Source: Sphingomonas trueperi (GTDB lineage Bacteria > Pseudomonadota > Alphaproteobacteria > Sphingomonadales > Sphingomonadaceae). Taken from it: a DNA stretch of 64,000 nucleotides. The notes under the pieces were generated by a model that saw nothing but the letters and a program-made list of their open reading frames with translations, did no database searches and was not told where the DNA came from. The position numbers and the translations under genes were made by a program. Location: NCBI RefSeq assembly GCF_011927635.1, contig NZ_JAATJB010000013.1:62001-126000 (forward strand), given 5' to 3'. Each line of letters begins with the position of its first letter. Position 1 is the stretch's first letter. This document shows, piece by piece, positions 16,379 through 24,262 of the stretch.

Positions 16379-16404
16379 GTAACCGATCGAGCCGCGCTTG
16401 CGAA
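16379..16404 (+). promoter_or_regulatory. ECF (SigF-like) promoter 2, before exported protein gene
   Basis: GTAACC at 16379-16384, 16 bp, CGAA at 16401-16404, in the second copy of the repeat. The core and spacer are identical to promoter 1. The next gene starts 122 bases downstream. Confidence 0.75.
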
Positions 16405-16525
16405 CTTATGTTCGTAGGGCGCCTGCAGCGCGAGCCGAAGACCTCGCTCGCAACCGTTACAGCATGTCGGCAAAAAATGACGTCGGTGGAAGTTCCAATG
16501 GAACCTTCGAGAAAAGGAACAATAG

Positions 16526-17224
16526 ATGAGAAAATCCTTCATCGCCTTGGCCTGTGCGGTGGTTAGCGTCCTGTGGACGACGGCCAGCTTTGCCAACGAG
16601 GGCAGGTCGAGGGTTCAACCCGAGACTATAAGCTTGTTCCAAGTCCCCTGGCAGTGCCCCGCGGCTCCGGAGATCGCATGCGGCGGGCTCGCCAAACCGG
16701 TTCTCCTCGAACTCGAGCAAAATACGGGAATTGCTGAGGCCTGGATAAACCGGGCCGGGACCGTGCTCGCCGTGGTGGGATCAGACCGGAACCGCGAGGC
16801 GCGCACGAAAACCGTTCGCACGCTCCTGCGGGAAATATTCGAGAAGGATGTCGCGACAGAGCTCCAGGGCGAAGCTCGGACGACGGAGCTGGCCAGATTC
16901 CGGTCGGGCGCCGCTTGGTACCGAGGCGCCCAGGTGGACACTCTCAGCATGGAGGAAGCCGATATTATCGCCGCCCGGCTCGTGCACCGAATCGAGACGA
17001 AGGTGGCGCTCTCCGAAGACAAGGCACGGTTGCTGACGGTGAGCTTCGCCGACATCCTCAAGGCACGTTTCATCCGCAGCTCCGATGCGCCCCGCACAGG
17101 CGATCAAAAGCCCCGCGATGAGCAACTTCGAGACATAGCGCGAGCACAGCTCGGCACAGCTGGAGTGTCAGCATTCGAGGAGGCGATTGCGAAGGGAGAA
17201 CGCCCGGCGCTTGGTGAAAAATAG
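16526..17224 (+). CDS. Exported protein of unknown function in mer cluster
   Basis: A 232-residue protein with a clear Sec signal peptide (MRKSFIALACAVVSVL, cleavage after ASFA). The mature start contains FQVPWQCPAAPEIACGGLAK, with two cysteines, followed by a beta-alpha-beta-like stretch (GIAEAWINRAGTVLAVVG). This faintly resembles a MerP-type metal-binding domain with altered CxxC spacing. The remaining 140 residues are helical and charged. I do not recognise the family. It lies behind ECF promoter 2 and before merB. A periplasmic mercury-handling role is inferred from this context. Confidence 0.65.
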   Translation: MRKSFIALACAVVSVLWTTASFANEGRSRVQPETISLFQVPWQCPAAPEIACGGLAKPVLLELEQNTGIAEAWINRAGTVLAVVGSDRNREARTKTVRTLLREIFEKDVATELQGEARTTELARFRSGAAWYRGAQVDTLSMEEADIIAARLVHRIETKVALSEDKARLLTVSFADILKARFIRSSDAPRTGDQKPRDEQLRDIARAQLGTAGVSAFEEAIAKGERPALGEK

Positions 17225-17330
17225 GGCCTTGCCGCGCACCAGCGGCCCCGAGCAATTGGTCCAGATCGTGGCCGCCGCCGGTCCGTCCTCGTCAAGCAGC
17301 TTTCGTGCTGTGCAGGATAAGGGAATAACT

Positions 17331-17966
17331 ATGAAACAACACTACATCACCGAGATTGCTGAAAGTCTCACGCCAGCCAATCAGCCCGAAGGGTTCGGGG
17401 AGCTGTTTGTCGTGCTGCTGCGTGAGTTGGCCAAGGGGCGTCCGGTTTCGCGAACGGCGCTTGCGATGGCTCTCGACTGGCCTGCTGAGCGAGTGACTGA
17501 CGTGCTCGAACGGACTACCAGTACCGAGTACGACAACGATGGGAATATCGTTGGGCACGGCCTCACCTTGCGCGAGACTTCACATATCTTCGAAATTGAC
17601 GGCGGCCGTCTATACGCCTGGTGCGCACTGGACACATTGATGTTTCCGGCCCTCATTGGCCAGACGGCGCGCGTGTCGTCGCATTGCGCTGCAACCGGAG
17701 CACCAGTTTCACTCACGGTTTCGCCGAACGAAATCCGGGATATCGCACCGACCGACGCCGCAGTGTCGTTGGTCCTGCCGCAGGAAACAGCGGACATTCG
17801 TCAGTCATTCTGTTGCCACGTCCATTTCTTTGCATCGGTCGTGACGGCGAAAGATTGGGCCTCCAAGCATCAAGGCGTGGAGATCGTAAGCGTCCAAGAT
17901 GCCTTCCGCTTGGGCCAAGAGCTTAATCGACATATGCTGCAGACCATTCCATCGAGAAAATCGTGA
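17331..17966 (+). CDS. merB: Organomercurial lyase MerB
   Basis: MerB cleaves the carbon-mercury bond and delivers Hg(II) to MerA. The 211-residue protein has the usual length. Catalytic residues are in place: Cys98 and Asp101 in WCALDTLMFPALIG, structural Cys119 in SSHCAATG, and Cys161/Cys162 in SFCCHVHFFAS (R831b C96, D99, C117, C159). The ATG at 17331 has AAGGGA upstream; longer frames are rejected. It is placed before merT, so organomercurials are detoxified together with inorganic mercury. Confidence 0.95.
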   Translation: MKQHYITEIAESLTPANQPEGFGELFVVLLRELAKGRPVSRTALAMALDWPAERVTDVLERTTSTEYDNDGNIVGHGLTLRETSHIFEIDGGRLYAWCALDTLMFPALIGQTARVSSHCAATGAPVSLTVSPNEIRDIAPTDAAVSLVLPQETADIRQSFCCHVHFFASVVTAKDWASKHQGVEIVSVQDAFRLGQELNRHMLQTIPSRKS

Positions 17967-18376
17967 TTGGATAACGATTCTACAGCTCGGTATTCGCTTC
18001 GTAGGTGCGGATTGCACTCTGCGAAATCTACCCGGGTGGCCCCGCAAAGCAATCAAAGCGGGTGTCAAATGGTCCCCTACACGTAATCTCGTCTGGCCCA
18101 CTATGCCGGCGTGAGCATCGACCGGCGGGGGCGAGGGTCTTGCCCGTCTCGGGCCTGCGCCATCCCGCGCGTGTTGCCCGAGTCGATCGGGTCTTTGGTG
18201 GTTGTCCAGCGCAGCGGCTCGGCCTGTCCTTGGGAACTGCGGTTGCAGGGCTGCCCCGCGATCCTGCCTCGCGGCGAGCAATGCAGGCAAAGGCGACTTT
18301 CGCTTCCCGAGATCAAAGCCATGCTGCGGGTTCTGCTTCCGCTTAGAAAGCGCCTTCAGCTCCCGCTGAAAATCAA
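17967..18376. other. Spacer between merB and the merT promoters
   Basis: About 410 bases with only short, low-quality frames on either strand. I find no gene. It ends at the third ECF promoter repeat. Confidence 0.5.
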
Positions 18377-18384
18377 CATTCCAT

Positions 18385-18410
18385 GTAACCGATCGAGCCG
18401 CACTTGCGAA
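18385..18410 (+). promoter_or_regulatory. ECF (SigF-like) promoter 3, before merT
   Basis: GTAACC at 18385-18390, 16 bp with one base different from the other copies, CGAA at 18407-18410. It is the third copy of the repeat (18377-18432), 96 bases upstream of a MerR promoter, so merTPFA may have both ECF and MerR control. Confidence 0.72.
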
Positions 18411-18480
18411 CTTATGGTGGTAGGGCGCCTGTCGGCGGCGCCTTCAGTGCTAGGCCGCAGACCTCGCTCTGAAATAACAC

Positions 18481-18511
18481 TTGAACCTGTAGGTCCTACA
18501 GGCCCTATCTT
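18481..18511 (+). promoter_or_regulatory. MerR promoter of merTPFA
   Basis: TTGAAC (18481-18486) and TATCTT (18506-18511) with exactly 19 bp between them. The spacer contains the dyad CCTGTAGGTCCTACAGG. The merT start is 23 bases downstream. No merR is adjacent. Confidence 0.88.
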
Positions 18512-18533
18512 GAAAAGATCGAGGAGAAAAGGA

Positions 18534-18947
18534 ATGAGTGAGTATGTTCGAACGGCCCCGGCGCGGCTGACCGGCAAACCCGAAGCGGGGACGTCGCAGG
18601 GCGGGCAGAAACTGTTGATGGCGGGCGGGATCCTGGCCGCCCTTGGCGCATCGTCTTGCTGCATACTGCCGCTTGTTCTGTTCAGCATTGGCGTGAGCGG
18701 GGCGTGGATCGGAAACCTGACTGCGCTTGCGCCTTACCAGCCCGTCTTTGTGGTCGCAGCGCTTGTCTTTCTCGCTGTGGGCTTCTGGCGCGTCTACCGC
18801 CAACCGAAGGTGGACTGCGCGGAAGGTAGTGCTTGTGCTCGCCCGGGCGCGAGCCGGATTGCCAAAATCGGGCTGTGGGCTGCGACCGTGCTCGTCTTCG
18901 CAGCGATGGCGTTCCCTTACGCTGTGCCGTTCCTTCTCGACCTCTGA
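18534..18947 (+). CDS. merT: Mercuric ion transporter MerT
   Basis: A 137-residue inner-membrane protein that takes Hg(II) from MerP and passes it to MerA. Helix 1 contains GASSCCILPLVLF with the vicinal Cys pair. GAWIGNLTALAPYQP is the conserved turn before helix 2. The cytoplasmic loop carries a second pair (DCAEGSACA), and a third helix ends the protein. The ATG at 18534 is preceded by GGAG and AAGGA-type sequence just after the MerR promoter; the frame stays open upstream but is non-coding there. Confidence 0.95.
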   Translation: MSEYVRTAPARLTGKPEAGTSQGGQKLLMAGGILAALGASSCCILPLVLFSIGVSGAWIGNLTALAPYQPVFVVAALVFLAVGFWRVYRQPKVDCAEGSACARPGASRIAKIGLWAATVLVFAAMAFPYAVPFLLDL

Positions 18948-18978
18948 TGCAACCTTTCAAACCAGGAGACTTGTGACC

Positions 18979-19293
18979 ATGAAGACCTTGATTCGCACTG
19001 CAGTGACCGTCGCCGCCTTGACTCTCGCCGGAGGCGCTTACGCCGCCCCTCGGACAGCCACGCTTGCGGTTGAGAATGTGAGCTGCGTGACCTGTGCACC
19101 AATCGTAAAAAGAACTCTCTCGCGCATCTCCGGTGTCAGCCAGGTCGCGGTCGTGGAGCGGGACGGTCGGGCCACGGCGACCGTGACCTTCGACGATGAG
19201 AAGATCACGGCCGAGGCACTGGCCCAGGCGACCACGAATGCAGGCTATCCTTCGACCGTGACGGGCGTGAAGAGCGTGGCTCTCGCGCGCTGA
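18979..19293 (+). CDS. merP: Periplasmic mercury-binding protein MerP
   Basis: A 104-residue protein with a signal peptide cleaved after AYA. A single HMA domain follows, with strand TATLAVENVSCVTCAPIV holding the CxxC metal site, then SGVSQVAVVERDGRATVTF-like strands. It scavenges Hg(II) in the periplasm for MerT. The ATG at 18979 has an AGGAGA site. It lies 31 bases after merT in the same operon. Confidence 0.95.
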   Translation: MKTLIRTAVTVAALTLAGGAYAAPRTATLAVENVSCVTCAPIVKRTLSRISGVSQVAVVERDGRATATVTFDDEKITAEALAQATTNAGYPSTVTGVKSVALAR

Positions 19294-19303
19294 CGTGACC
19301 GCA

Positions 19304-19564
19304 ATGAATAGCCGCGCCCTTTTTCGAACCGGCATCATTGGGGCGGTCGTGGCGGCGCTCTGCTGCGCGACCCCAATCCTTGGGATTGCGCTGGGAGCGA
19401 TCGGGCTCTCAGCGCTGGCGACCAAGGTCGATTATGTCCTGATCCCGGTTCTGGTCGCCTCGCTCGGGCTGGTCGGGATCGGGCTCTACCGACGCAAAGT
19501 ATCCACCCCGGCCGTCATCGACTGCTGTGAGACGGATAAGAACACAGGAAAGTTCAAGTCATGA
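19304..19564 (+). CDS. merF: Mercury transporter MerF
   Basis: An 86-residue, two-helix inner-membrane protein. Vicinal cysteines in helix 1 (AALCCATPILGIALGA) and a second pair near the C-terminus (IDCCETD) are the MerF pattern. An ATG at 19304 is chosen over a GTG three codons earlier. Its stop overlaps merA by four bases (ATGA). Confidence 0.9.
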   Translation: MNSRALFRTGIIGAVVAALCCATPILGIALGAIGLSALATKVDYVLIPVLVASLGLVGIGLYRRKVSTPAVIDCCETDKNTGKFKS

Positions 19565-20994
19565 GTGATTGCTGCGCTCCGAGCGCAAAGAACGGGAACG
19601 GCCGCTACGACCTCATTGTCGTCGGCGCCGGCTCGGCCGGGTTCTCGGCCGCGATTACGGCGGCCGAACAAGGGGCGCAAGTTGCGTTGATCGGCCACGG
19701 CACGATCGGAGGGACGTGCGTCAATGTCGGCTGCGTCCCGTCGAAGGCCCTTATCCGGGCCGCAGAAGCGGTGCACCACGCCAACGCCGCACCCAGGTTC
19801 GCCGGTATCGCCGCAGAGGCTCGGGTGGCAGACTGGGGTGCGCAGGTCGCCCAAAAGGATGCACTGGTCGCGGGTCTGCGTCAGGCGAAGTACGCCGATC
19901 TCCTGCCATCTTACAACAGCGTCGCATATCATGAAGGCCGCGCCCGCCTCGTCGATGGTGGCGTCGAAGCCGGTGGCAAGCGTTTCGCGGCGGAACGTAT
20001 CATCATCGCCACCGGGACCCGGCCGGCGTTGCCGGCGATCCCGGGCATAACGGACATCTCAATCCTCGATAGCACCACGGCGCTGGAGCTGACCGCACTG
20101 CCACGCTCGATGATTGTGCTCGGCGGCGGCTACATCGGCGTTGAGCTAGCGCAAACCTTCGCTCGAGTGGGGGTCGAGGTGACGCTAGTCTTCCGCAGCC
20201 GCCTCCTGCCGGAAGCAGAGCCTGAGATCGGGGCGGCCCTCGCCGGTTATCTCGCCGACGAGGGTATCAAGGTCGTCGGCGGTCTGACCTACGAGTCGAT
20301 CCGTCGGACCGAGGAGGGCGTCGCGCTCACGGTGGTTCGGGAAGGACACACAGAAACGCTCGCGGCCGAGCGGGTTCTGGTTGCGACGGGTCGCGCCCCG
20401 AACACCGAAAGCCTTGGCCTTCCGGAAGCAGGGATCGCCCTGACGCCGGTGGGCGCGATCGTGGTCGATGACCGGATGCGCACTTCCAAAGCTGGCGTTT
20501 ACGCGGCCGGCGATGTGACGGGCAAGGACCAGTTCGTCTACATGGCGGCCTATGGCGCGAAGCTCGCGGCAAAGAACGCGCTCAACGGCGACAGCCTCCG
20601 CTACGACAACTCGGCGATGCCCGCGGTAGTCTTTACCGATCCGCAGGTGGGAAGCGTCGGCCTCACGGAAGCGCAGGCGCGCGCCGCCGGGTACAATGTC
20701 CGCACTTCCGTGCTTTCGCTCGACAACGTGCCCCGCGCGCTCGCGGCCCGGGATACACGCGGCCTGATCAAGCTTGTGGCGGACGGCGACACACGCAAGC
20801 TGCTTGGGGCACACATCCTTGCGCCTGAAGGCGCGGACAGTATCCAGACGGCGACGATGGCGATTCGTGGCGGTCTGACAATCGATGACCTCGCGGAGAC
20901 GATCTTCCCGTATTTGACCACAGTCGAAGGGCTCAAGCTTGCGGCGCAGACATTTGACCGGGATGTCAAGAAGCTGTCCTGCTGCGCGGGCTGA
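19561..20994 (+). CDS. merA: Mercuric reductase MerA
   Basis: MerA reduces Hg(II) to volatile Hg(0) with NADPH and FAD. The 477-residue form lacks the N-terminal HMA domain but keeps a short Cys-containing start (MSDCCAPSAK). It shows the FAD fold (IVVGAGSAGFSAAITAAEQG), the redox pair in GGTCVNVGCVPSKALI, the NADPH fold (IVLGGGYIGVELAQ), GVYAAGDVT and the essential C-terminal vicinal cysteines (KLSCCAG). It is translationally coupled to merF. The core is intact and should be active. Confidence 0.97.
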   Translation: MSDCCAPSAKNGNGRYDLIVVGAGSAGFSAAITAAEQGAQVALIGHGTIGGTCVNVGCVPSKALIRAAEAVHHANAAPRFAGIAAEARVADWGAQVAQKDALVAGLRQAKYADLLPSYNSVAYHEGRARLVDGGVEAGGKRFAAERIIIATGTRPALPAIPGITDISILDSTTALELTALPRSMIVLGGGYIGVELAQTFARVGVEVTLVFRSRLLPEAEPEIGAALAGYLADEGIKVVGGLTYESIRRTEEGVALTVVREGHTETLAAERVLVATGRAPNTESLGLPEAGIALTPVGAIVVDDRMRTSKAGVYAAGDVTGKDQFVYMAAYGAKLAAKNALNGDSLRYDNSAMPAVVFTDPQVGSVGLTEAQARAAGYNVRTSVLSLDNVPRALAARDTRGLIKLVADGDTRKLLGAHILAPEGADSIQTATMAIRGGLTIDDLAETIFPYLTTVEGLKLAAQTFDRDVKKLSCCAG

Positions 20995-21027
20995 CGATCG
21001 GCCAAACGATCAGTCGAGGAAGATGTG

Positions 21028-21846
21028 ATGGCGATCGACGCGACAACATCGGAAGAGTTCAGTGTCGAGATCAGGCCGGGCGTATGCCGCCCGGACTGGT
21101 CGGCCGTTACCACGCCGGCCGCACGGCATGCGCTCAGCGGGCGCATGGCGGCGCGGGCGGGACTTTTGGACAAGTGGTCGCAGGCGCTCGAACCGAATGA
21201 GGATCTGGTGTGGCGGATGGCCCTCGACCTTTACGCCAAGAACGGTCGGTCGCCTCGCGCTAACGAGATCGCCGCCTGCTCTGACATCTCAGAGGAACGC
21301 GTGCGCGTCGTTCTGCACAAGCTGCAATTGCGCGATCTTTTGGGCCTTGAACCCGGCACGGACGCGATCCGCTATGCCTACCCTTTCACGGAGACACAGA
21401 CAGGTCACCACGTCGCACTGAAGAGCCACACCTTGAACAGCCTCTGCGCCATCGACGCGCTCGGGGTCGGCAGAATGTATCGCAGCGACGTCACGGTCGA
21501 GTCCCGCTGCCGGCTAAGCGGTGGCAGTGTCCGGGTGACGACAGGCGATGAGGGTCGTACCTTGCGCAACGTGTCGCCGGCTGGCGCCGTAGTCTGGTAC
21601 GACTTTGCCTATGAAGGAGGTGCGGCGGCAAACTCTTGTTGCCCGTCGATCGCCTTCTTCTGTTCGGAAGAGCAATTGCGGCGTTGGCTTGATCAGCAGT
21701 CGTCACCCCGGCACGGCGTCATGTTGGTGATGGAAGAGGCCCTGGAAGTCGGCCGCGCGATCTTTGGTCCAGTTTTGACAGTGCCCGACCAAGTGTCGGA
21801 GGAAGAGTCGCGAGCACCTTCTAAGTCGAGGAAGGTGGTTCTCTGA
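21028..21846 (+). CDS. MerB-like alkylmercury lyase, extended form
   Basis: A 272-residue MerB-family protein, longer than classical MerB by an N-terminal extension of about 50 residues. The active-site set is present: Cys140 and Asp143 in SLCAIDALGVGRM, Cys161 in ESRCRLSGG, and Cys204/Cys205 in NSCCPSIAFFCS. Similarity to the first MerB is low outside these segments, so it is a distinct branch and may favour other organomercurials. ATG 21028 is preceded by GAGGAAG. It follows merA by 33 bases. Its stop overlaps the LysR start by four bases. Confidence 0.85.
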   Translation: MAIDATTSEEFSVEIRPGVCRPDWSAVTTPAARHALSGRMAARAGLLDKWSQALEPNEDLVWRMALDLYAKNGRSPRANEIAACSDISEERVRVVLHKLQLRDLLGLEPGTDAIRYAYPFTETQTGHHVALKSHTLNSLCAIDALGVGRMYRSDVTVESRCRLSGGSVRVTTGDEGRTLRNVSPAGAVVWYDFAYEGGAAANSCCPSIAFFCSEEQLRRWLDQQSSPRHGVMLVMEEALEVGRAIFGPVLTVPDQVSEEESRAPSKSRKVVL

Positions 21847-22784
21847 CAATCGAGCTGCGCCATCTTCGCTACTTTATTGCAGCTGCAGAGCGCGGGAGCT
21901 TTCGACGCGCAGCGAAGGCGCTTGAGATTCATGAGTCCGCCATCAGCCGGCGTATTCGCGATCTGGAAGATGAACTCGGAGCGGCTCTATTCATTCGGCA
22001 CCATGGCGGTGTGCACCTCACGCAAGCCGGCCAGAGATTTCTCGTCCGCGCTCGCAAGGCCATCACTCAGATCGGTCATGCGGCTATGGATGTTGGTTCG
22101 TTTGGGCGCGGCGAAGCGGGCACCGTGCGCATCGGAATATTCTCGTCGCTTGCATCCGGCTTTCTCGCCGATCTCCTCCGAGCCTATGCTGCGGCGAACC
22201 CAACCATCCGCCCCGATCTGATTGAAGGCGGGCCCTCCGGCCACATCGCCGCGATCCAACGACATCACCTGGATGTCGCCTTCCTGACTGGTGAGCCGAT
22301 CGCGGACGGGTGCGATCTGGCGCATCTTTGGAATGAGCGCGTCTTCGTAGCATTGCCAAACGATGACGGCCTGTCTCGGAATCGCGAGATTTCTTGGACG
22401 AGCCTGCGAGACCGACACTTCATCGTCAGTGAGACTGATCCGGGTCCGGAGATCCACGACTACCTGGTGAAGCACCTCGCTGACCTTGGGCACCACCCCA
22501 ACGTCGAACGCTACCGTGTCGGTCGAGACAACCTCATGAATCTCGTCGCCATGGGTCAGGGCCTCACGCTGACCAGCGAAGCGACTATCGCGGCGCGCTT
22601 TCCCGGCGTCGTCTACCGCCCACTGAGCGAAGAGATTCTGCCGTTCTGCGCGATCTGGTCGCCGCACAATGATAATCCGGCTCTACGGCGGTTGCTGAGC
22701 CTGGCCAGAACAATGTCGCGACGATCGAACGCCGTCGCAGTGCCGGGACTGATCGCTAATTCTGCGACGTCGAGCCTGAGCTAG
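21843..22784 (+). CDS. LysR-family regulator with probable CTG start
   Basis: A complete LysR protein of 313 residues. The N-terminal helix-turn-helix reads LRYFIAAAERGSFRRAAKAL then ESAISRRIRDLEDELGAALF, and a full effector-binding domain follows (GTVRIGIFSSLASGFLADLL onwards). No ATG, GTG or TTG exists in frame before the helix-turn-helix, because a TAA lies at 21822. CTG at 21843, preceded by GAGGAAGG with good spacing and overlapping the upstream stop as CTGA, is the best start. It could regulate the mer-associated genes; the effector is unknown. Confidence 0.82.
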   Translation: MTIELRHLRYFIAAAERGSFRRAAKALEIHESAISRRIRDLEDELGAALFIRHHGGVHLTQAGQRFLVRARKAITQIGHAAMDVGSFGRGEAGTVRIGIFSSLASGFLADLLRAYAAANPTIRPDLIEGGPSGHIAAIQRHHLDVAFLTGEPIADGCDLAHLWNERVFVALPNDDGLSRNREISWTSLRDRHFIVSETDPGPEIHDYLVKHLADLGHHPNVERYRVGRDNLMNLVAMGQGLTLTSEATIAARFPGVVYRPLSEEILPFCAIWSPHNDNPALRRLLSLARTMSRRSNAVAVPGLIANSATSSLS

Positions 22785-23019
22785 CGGGCGGGCGCCCGCG
22801 TTCACCGTCACGTCGCGCCTTCGTGAATCCTCGGTCGGTCGCCATGAATCGCTCGATCATCGGTGAAATCAGCTTCACCGGATCGCCCATGGATCTTCCG
22901 GTCTCGCGGGCGAGTACCTGGGCATAGGCCACGAGATCGCGGTGAACCGTGGCCGGCAGTTCGAGCGAGACCTTGACCGGCTTGTCATCGGTGATCGGGC
23001 CGAGTTTCAACTTCGCCAT
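22756..23019 (-). CDS. DUF2274 protein of Trb cluster
   Basis: An 87-residue protein. Its start KLKLGPITDDKPVKVSLELP and HRDLVAYAQVLARETG is the standard DUF2274 sequence found after trbI in alphaproteobacterial Trb systems. It has a ribbon-helix-helix-like layout and unknown function. It starts one base after the trbI stop and overlaps the convergent LysR gene by 29 bases, which marks the border of the conjugation block. Confidence 0.85.
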   Translation of the reverse strand: MAKLKLGPITDDKPVKVSLELPATVHRDLVAYAQVLARETGRSMGDPVKLISPMIERFMATDRGFTKARRDGERGRPPASSGSTSQN

Positions 23020-23020
23020 G

Positions 23021-24262
23021 TCAGCCTCCGTAGGGTTCGAGCACCAGATCGCGGGTGACGATCACGCGGACCGGGTATCCGGGTCGGATAGTGAGTGTCG
23101 GCGCAATGTTGAGCTGGCGGCTAACGATCTGCCGACCGGTCTGACTGACGCTGTCTGATGCGCCTTGACGCAGCGCTCGCACGATGTCGCTGTCCTGGCC
23201 AGACGATCCTGCCTCGGCGCCAACGCTGAGGATAGTGGAGAGCGCGGCGGCCTTGAACAGTTCGCCCCAGTGATAGTCGACACCATCCTCAAGGCCGGCA
23301 TAGCCCTCAGAATCGGCACCCGGCTGACGCTCGAGCACGATCGAGCGGCCGTTCGGCATGATGAGCCGGTTCCAGACAAGCAGCACGCGGCGCTGTCCAA
23401 ACCCGACGCCGTTATCATACTGGCCGATCAATCGGGTGCCCTGCGGCACGAGCAGTATGCGGCCGGTTGGGCTGTCATAGACGTTCTCGGTCACCTGGGC
23501 GGTGATCTGGCCGGGCAGATCAGAGCGGATGCCGGTAATCAGCGCGGCCGAGATCACCGCGCCGCCCTGAAGGATGTTGGGCGATGCCGGCGCCATGACG
23601 CGGTCCGGGGAGACAGTCCGCCGATCGGCAGCAGCGTTAAGGAAAGCGAGTTGGCGATCCTGCGCGGTCGGCGTGGCCGGCTGCGGCGCAAGGCCGAGGC
23701 TTGTTAGATCGGGCAGAGGCAATTGGGCATTTGGGAGCGGTGTTCCGCTTGGTGACGTCGCTGTCGGCGTGGACGTTACTCTTGTCTCGGTCGAGGCGAA
23801 CAGCCGCACCGTCCGTGCCGCTTCCACCTCCTGAAGCCGGCGCTGTTCCTCGGCGCTGAGGCCGGGGGTGGGTGTCGACATGCCAGGAACCGGGACTGGT
23901 TGACCCCGATTCTGCGCGTCAAGGATGGGACGGCCGAGGTCGCCGGGCAGCGGAGGCCCCAGCACCGGCCCCGTATAATCACGCGGCAAGCCGGCAAGGC
24001 CATCGGCAGTCGCCCGATTGTCGGTCGAATATAGTTCCTCGTTCGGGTGGCCGCCGTCGCGGGTCTGGAGGGCGTAGATCAGTGCGCCGCCGATTCCGAC
24101 GCTGGCGACGAGACCGAGGCCAGCCAGCACCTTCCTCGACAATCGCGTGACCCGCGGCGCCTCGGCGCGTAGCCGCATCGGTGGCGCCGGCTCACCGGCC
24201 AAGGGCTGCTCGACGTTCTCCGGTTCAGTCCCTTCCTCCTTCCGGGGATCGCTCTCGCTCAC
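23021..24262 (-). CDS. trbI: Conjugal transfer protein TrbI (VirB10-like)
   Basis: TrbI spans inner and outer membranes in the mating channel. The 413-residue protein has a Pro/Glu-rich cytoplasmic start, one membrane helix (VLAGLGLVASVGIGGALIYA), a proline-rich periplasmic part and a C-terminal VirB10 barrel domain (GGAVISAALITGIRSDLPGQ, VPQGTRLIGQYDNGVGFGQ). The GTG start at 24262 overlaps the trbG stop by four bases; the longer frame is read-through of trbG sequence and is rejected. Confidence 0.92.
   Translation of the reverse strand: MSESDPRKEEGTEPENVEQPLAGEPAPPMRLRAEAPRVTRLSRKVLAGLGLVASVGIGGALIYALQTRDGGHPNEELYSTDNRATADGLAGLPRDYTGPVLGPPLPGDLGRPILDAQNRGQPVPVPGMSTPTPGLSAEEQRRLQEVEAARTVRLFASTETRVTSTPTATSPSGTPLPNAQLPLPDLTSLGLAPQPATPTAQDRQLAFLNAAADRRTVSPDRVMAPASPNILQGGAVISAALITGIRSDLPGQITAQVTENVYDSPTGRILLVPQGTRLIGQYDNGVGFGQRRVLLVWNRLIMPNGRSIVLERQPGADSEGYAGLEDGVDYHWGELFKAAALSTILSVGAEAGSSGQDSDIVRALRQGASDSVSQTGRQIVSRQLNIAPTLTIRPGYPVRVIVTRDLVLEPYGG

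Noticed and set aside
18111..18533. N-terminal extension of MerT in the same frame
   Set aside because: The sequence contains both promoters and reads as non-coding; MerT similarity begins at the ATG at 18534.
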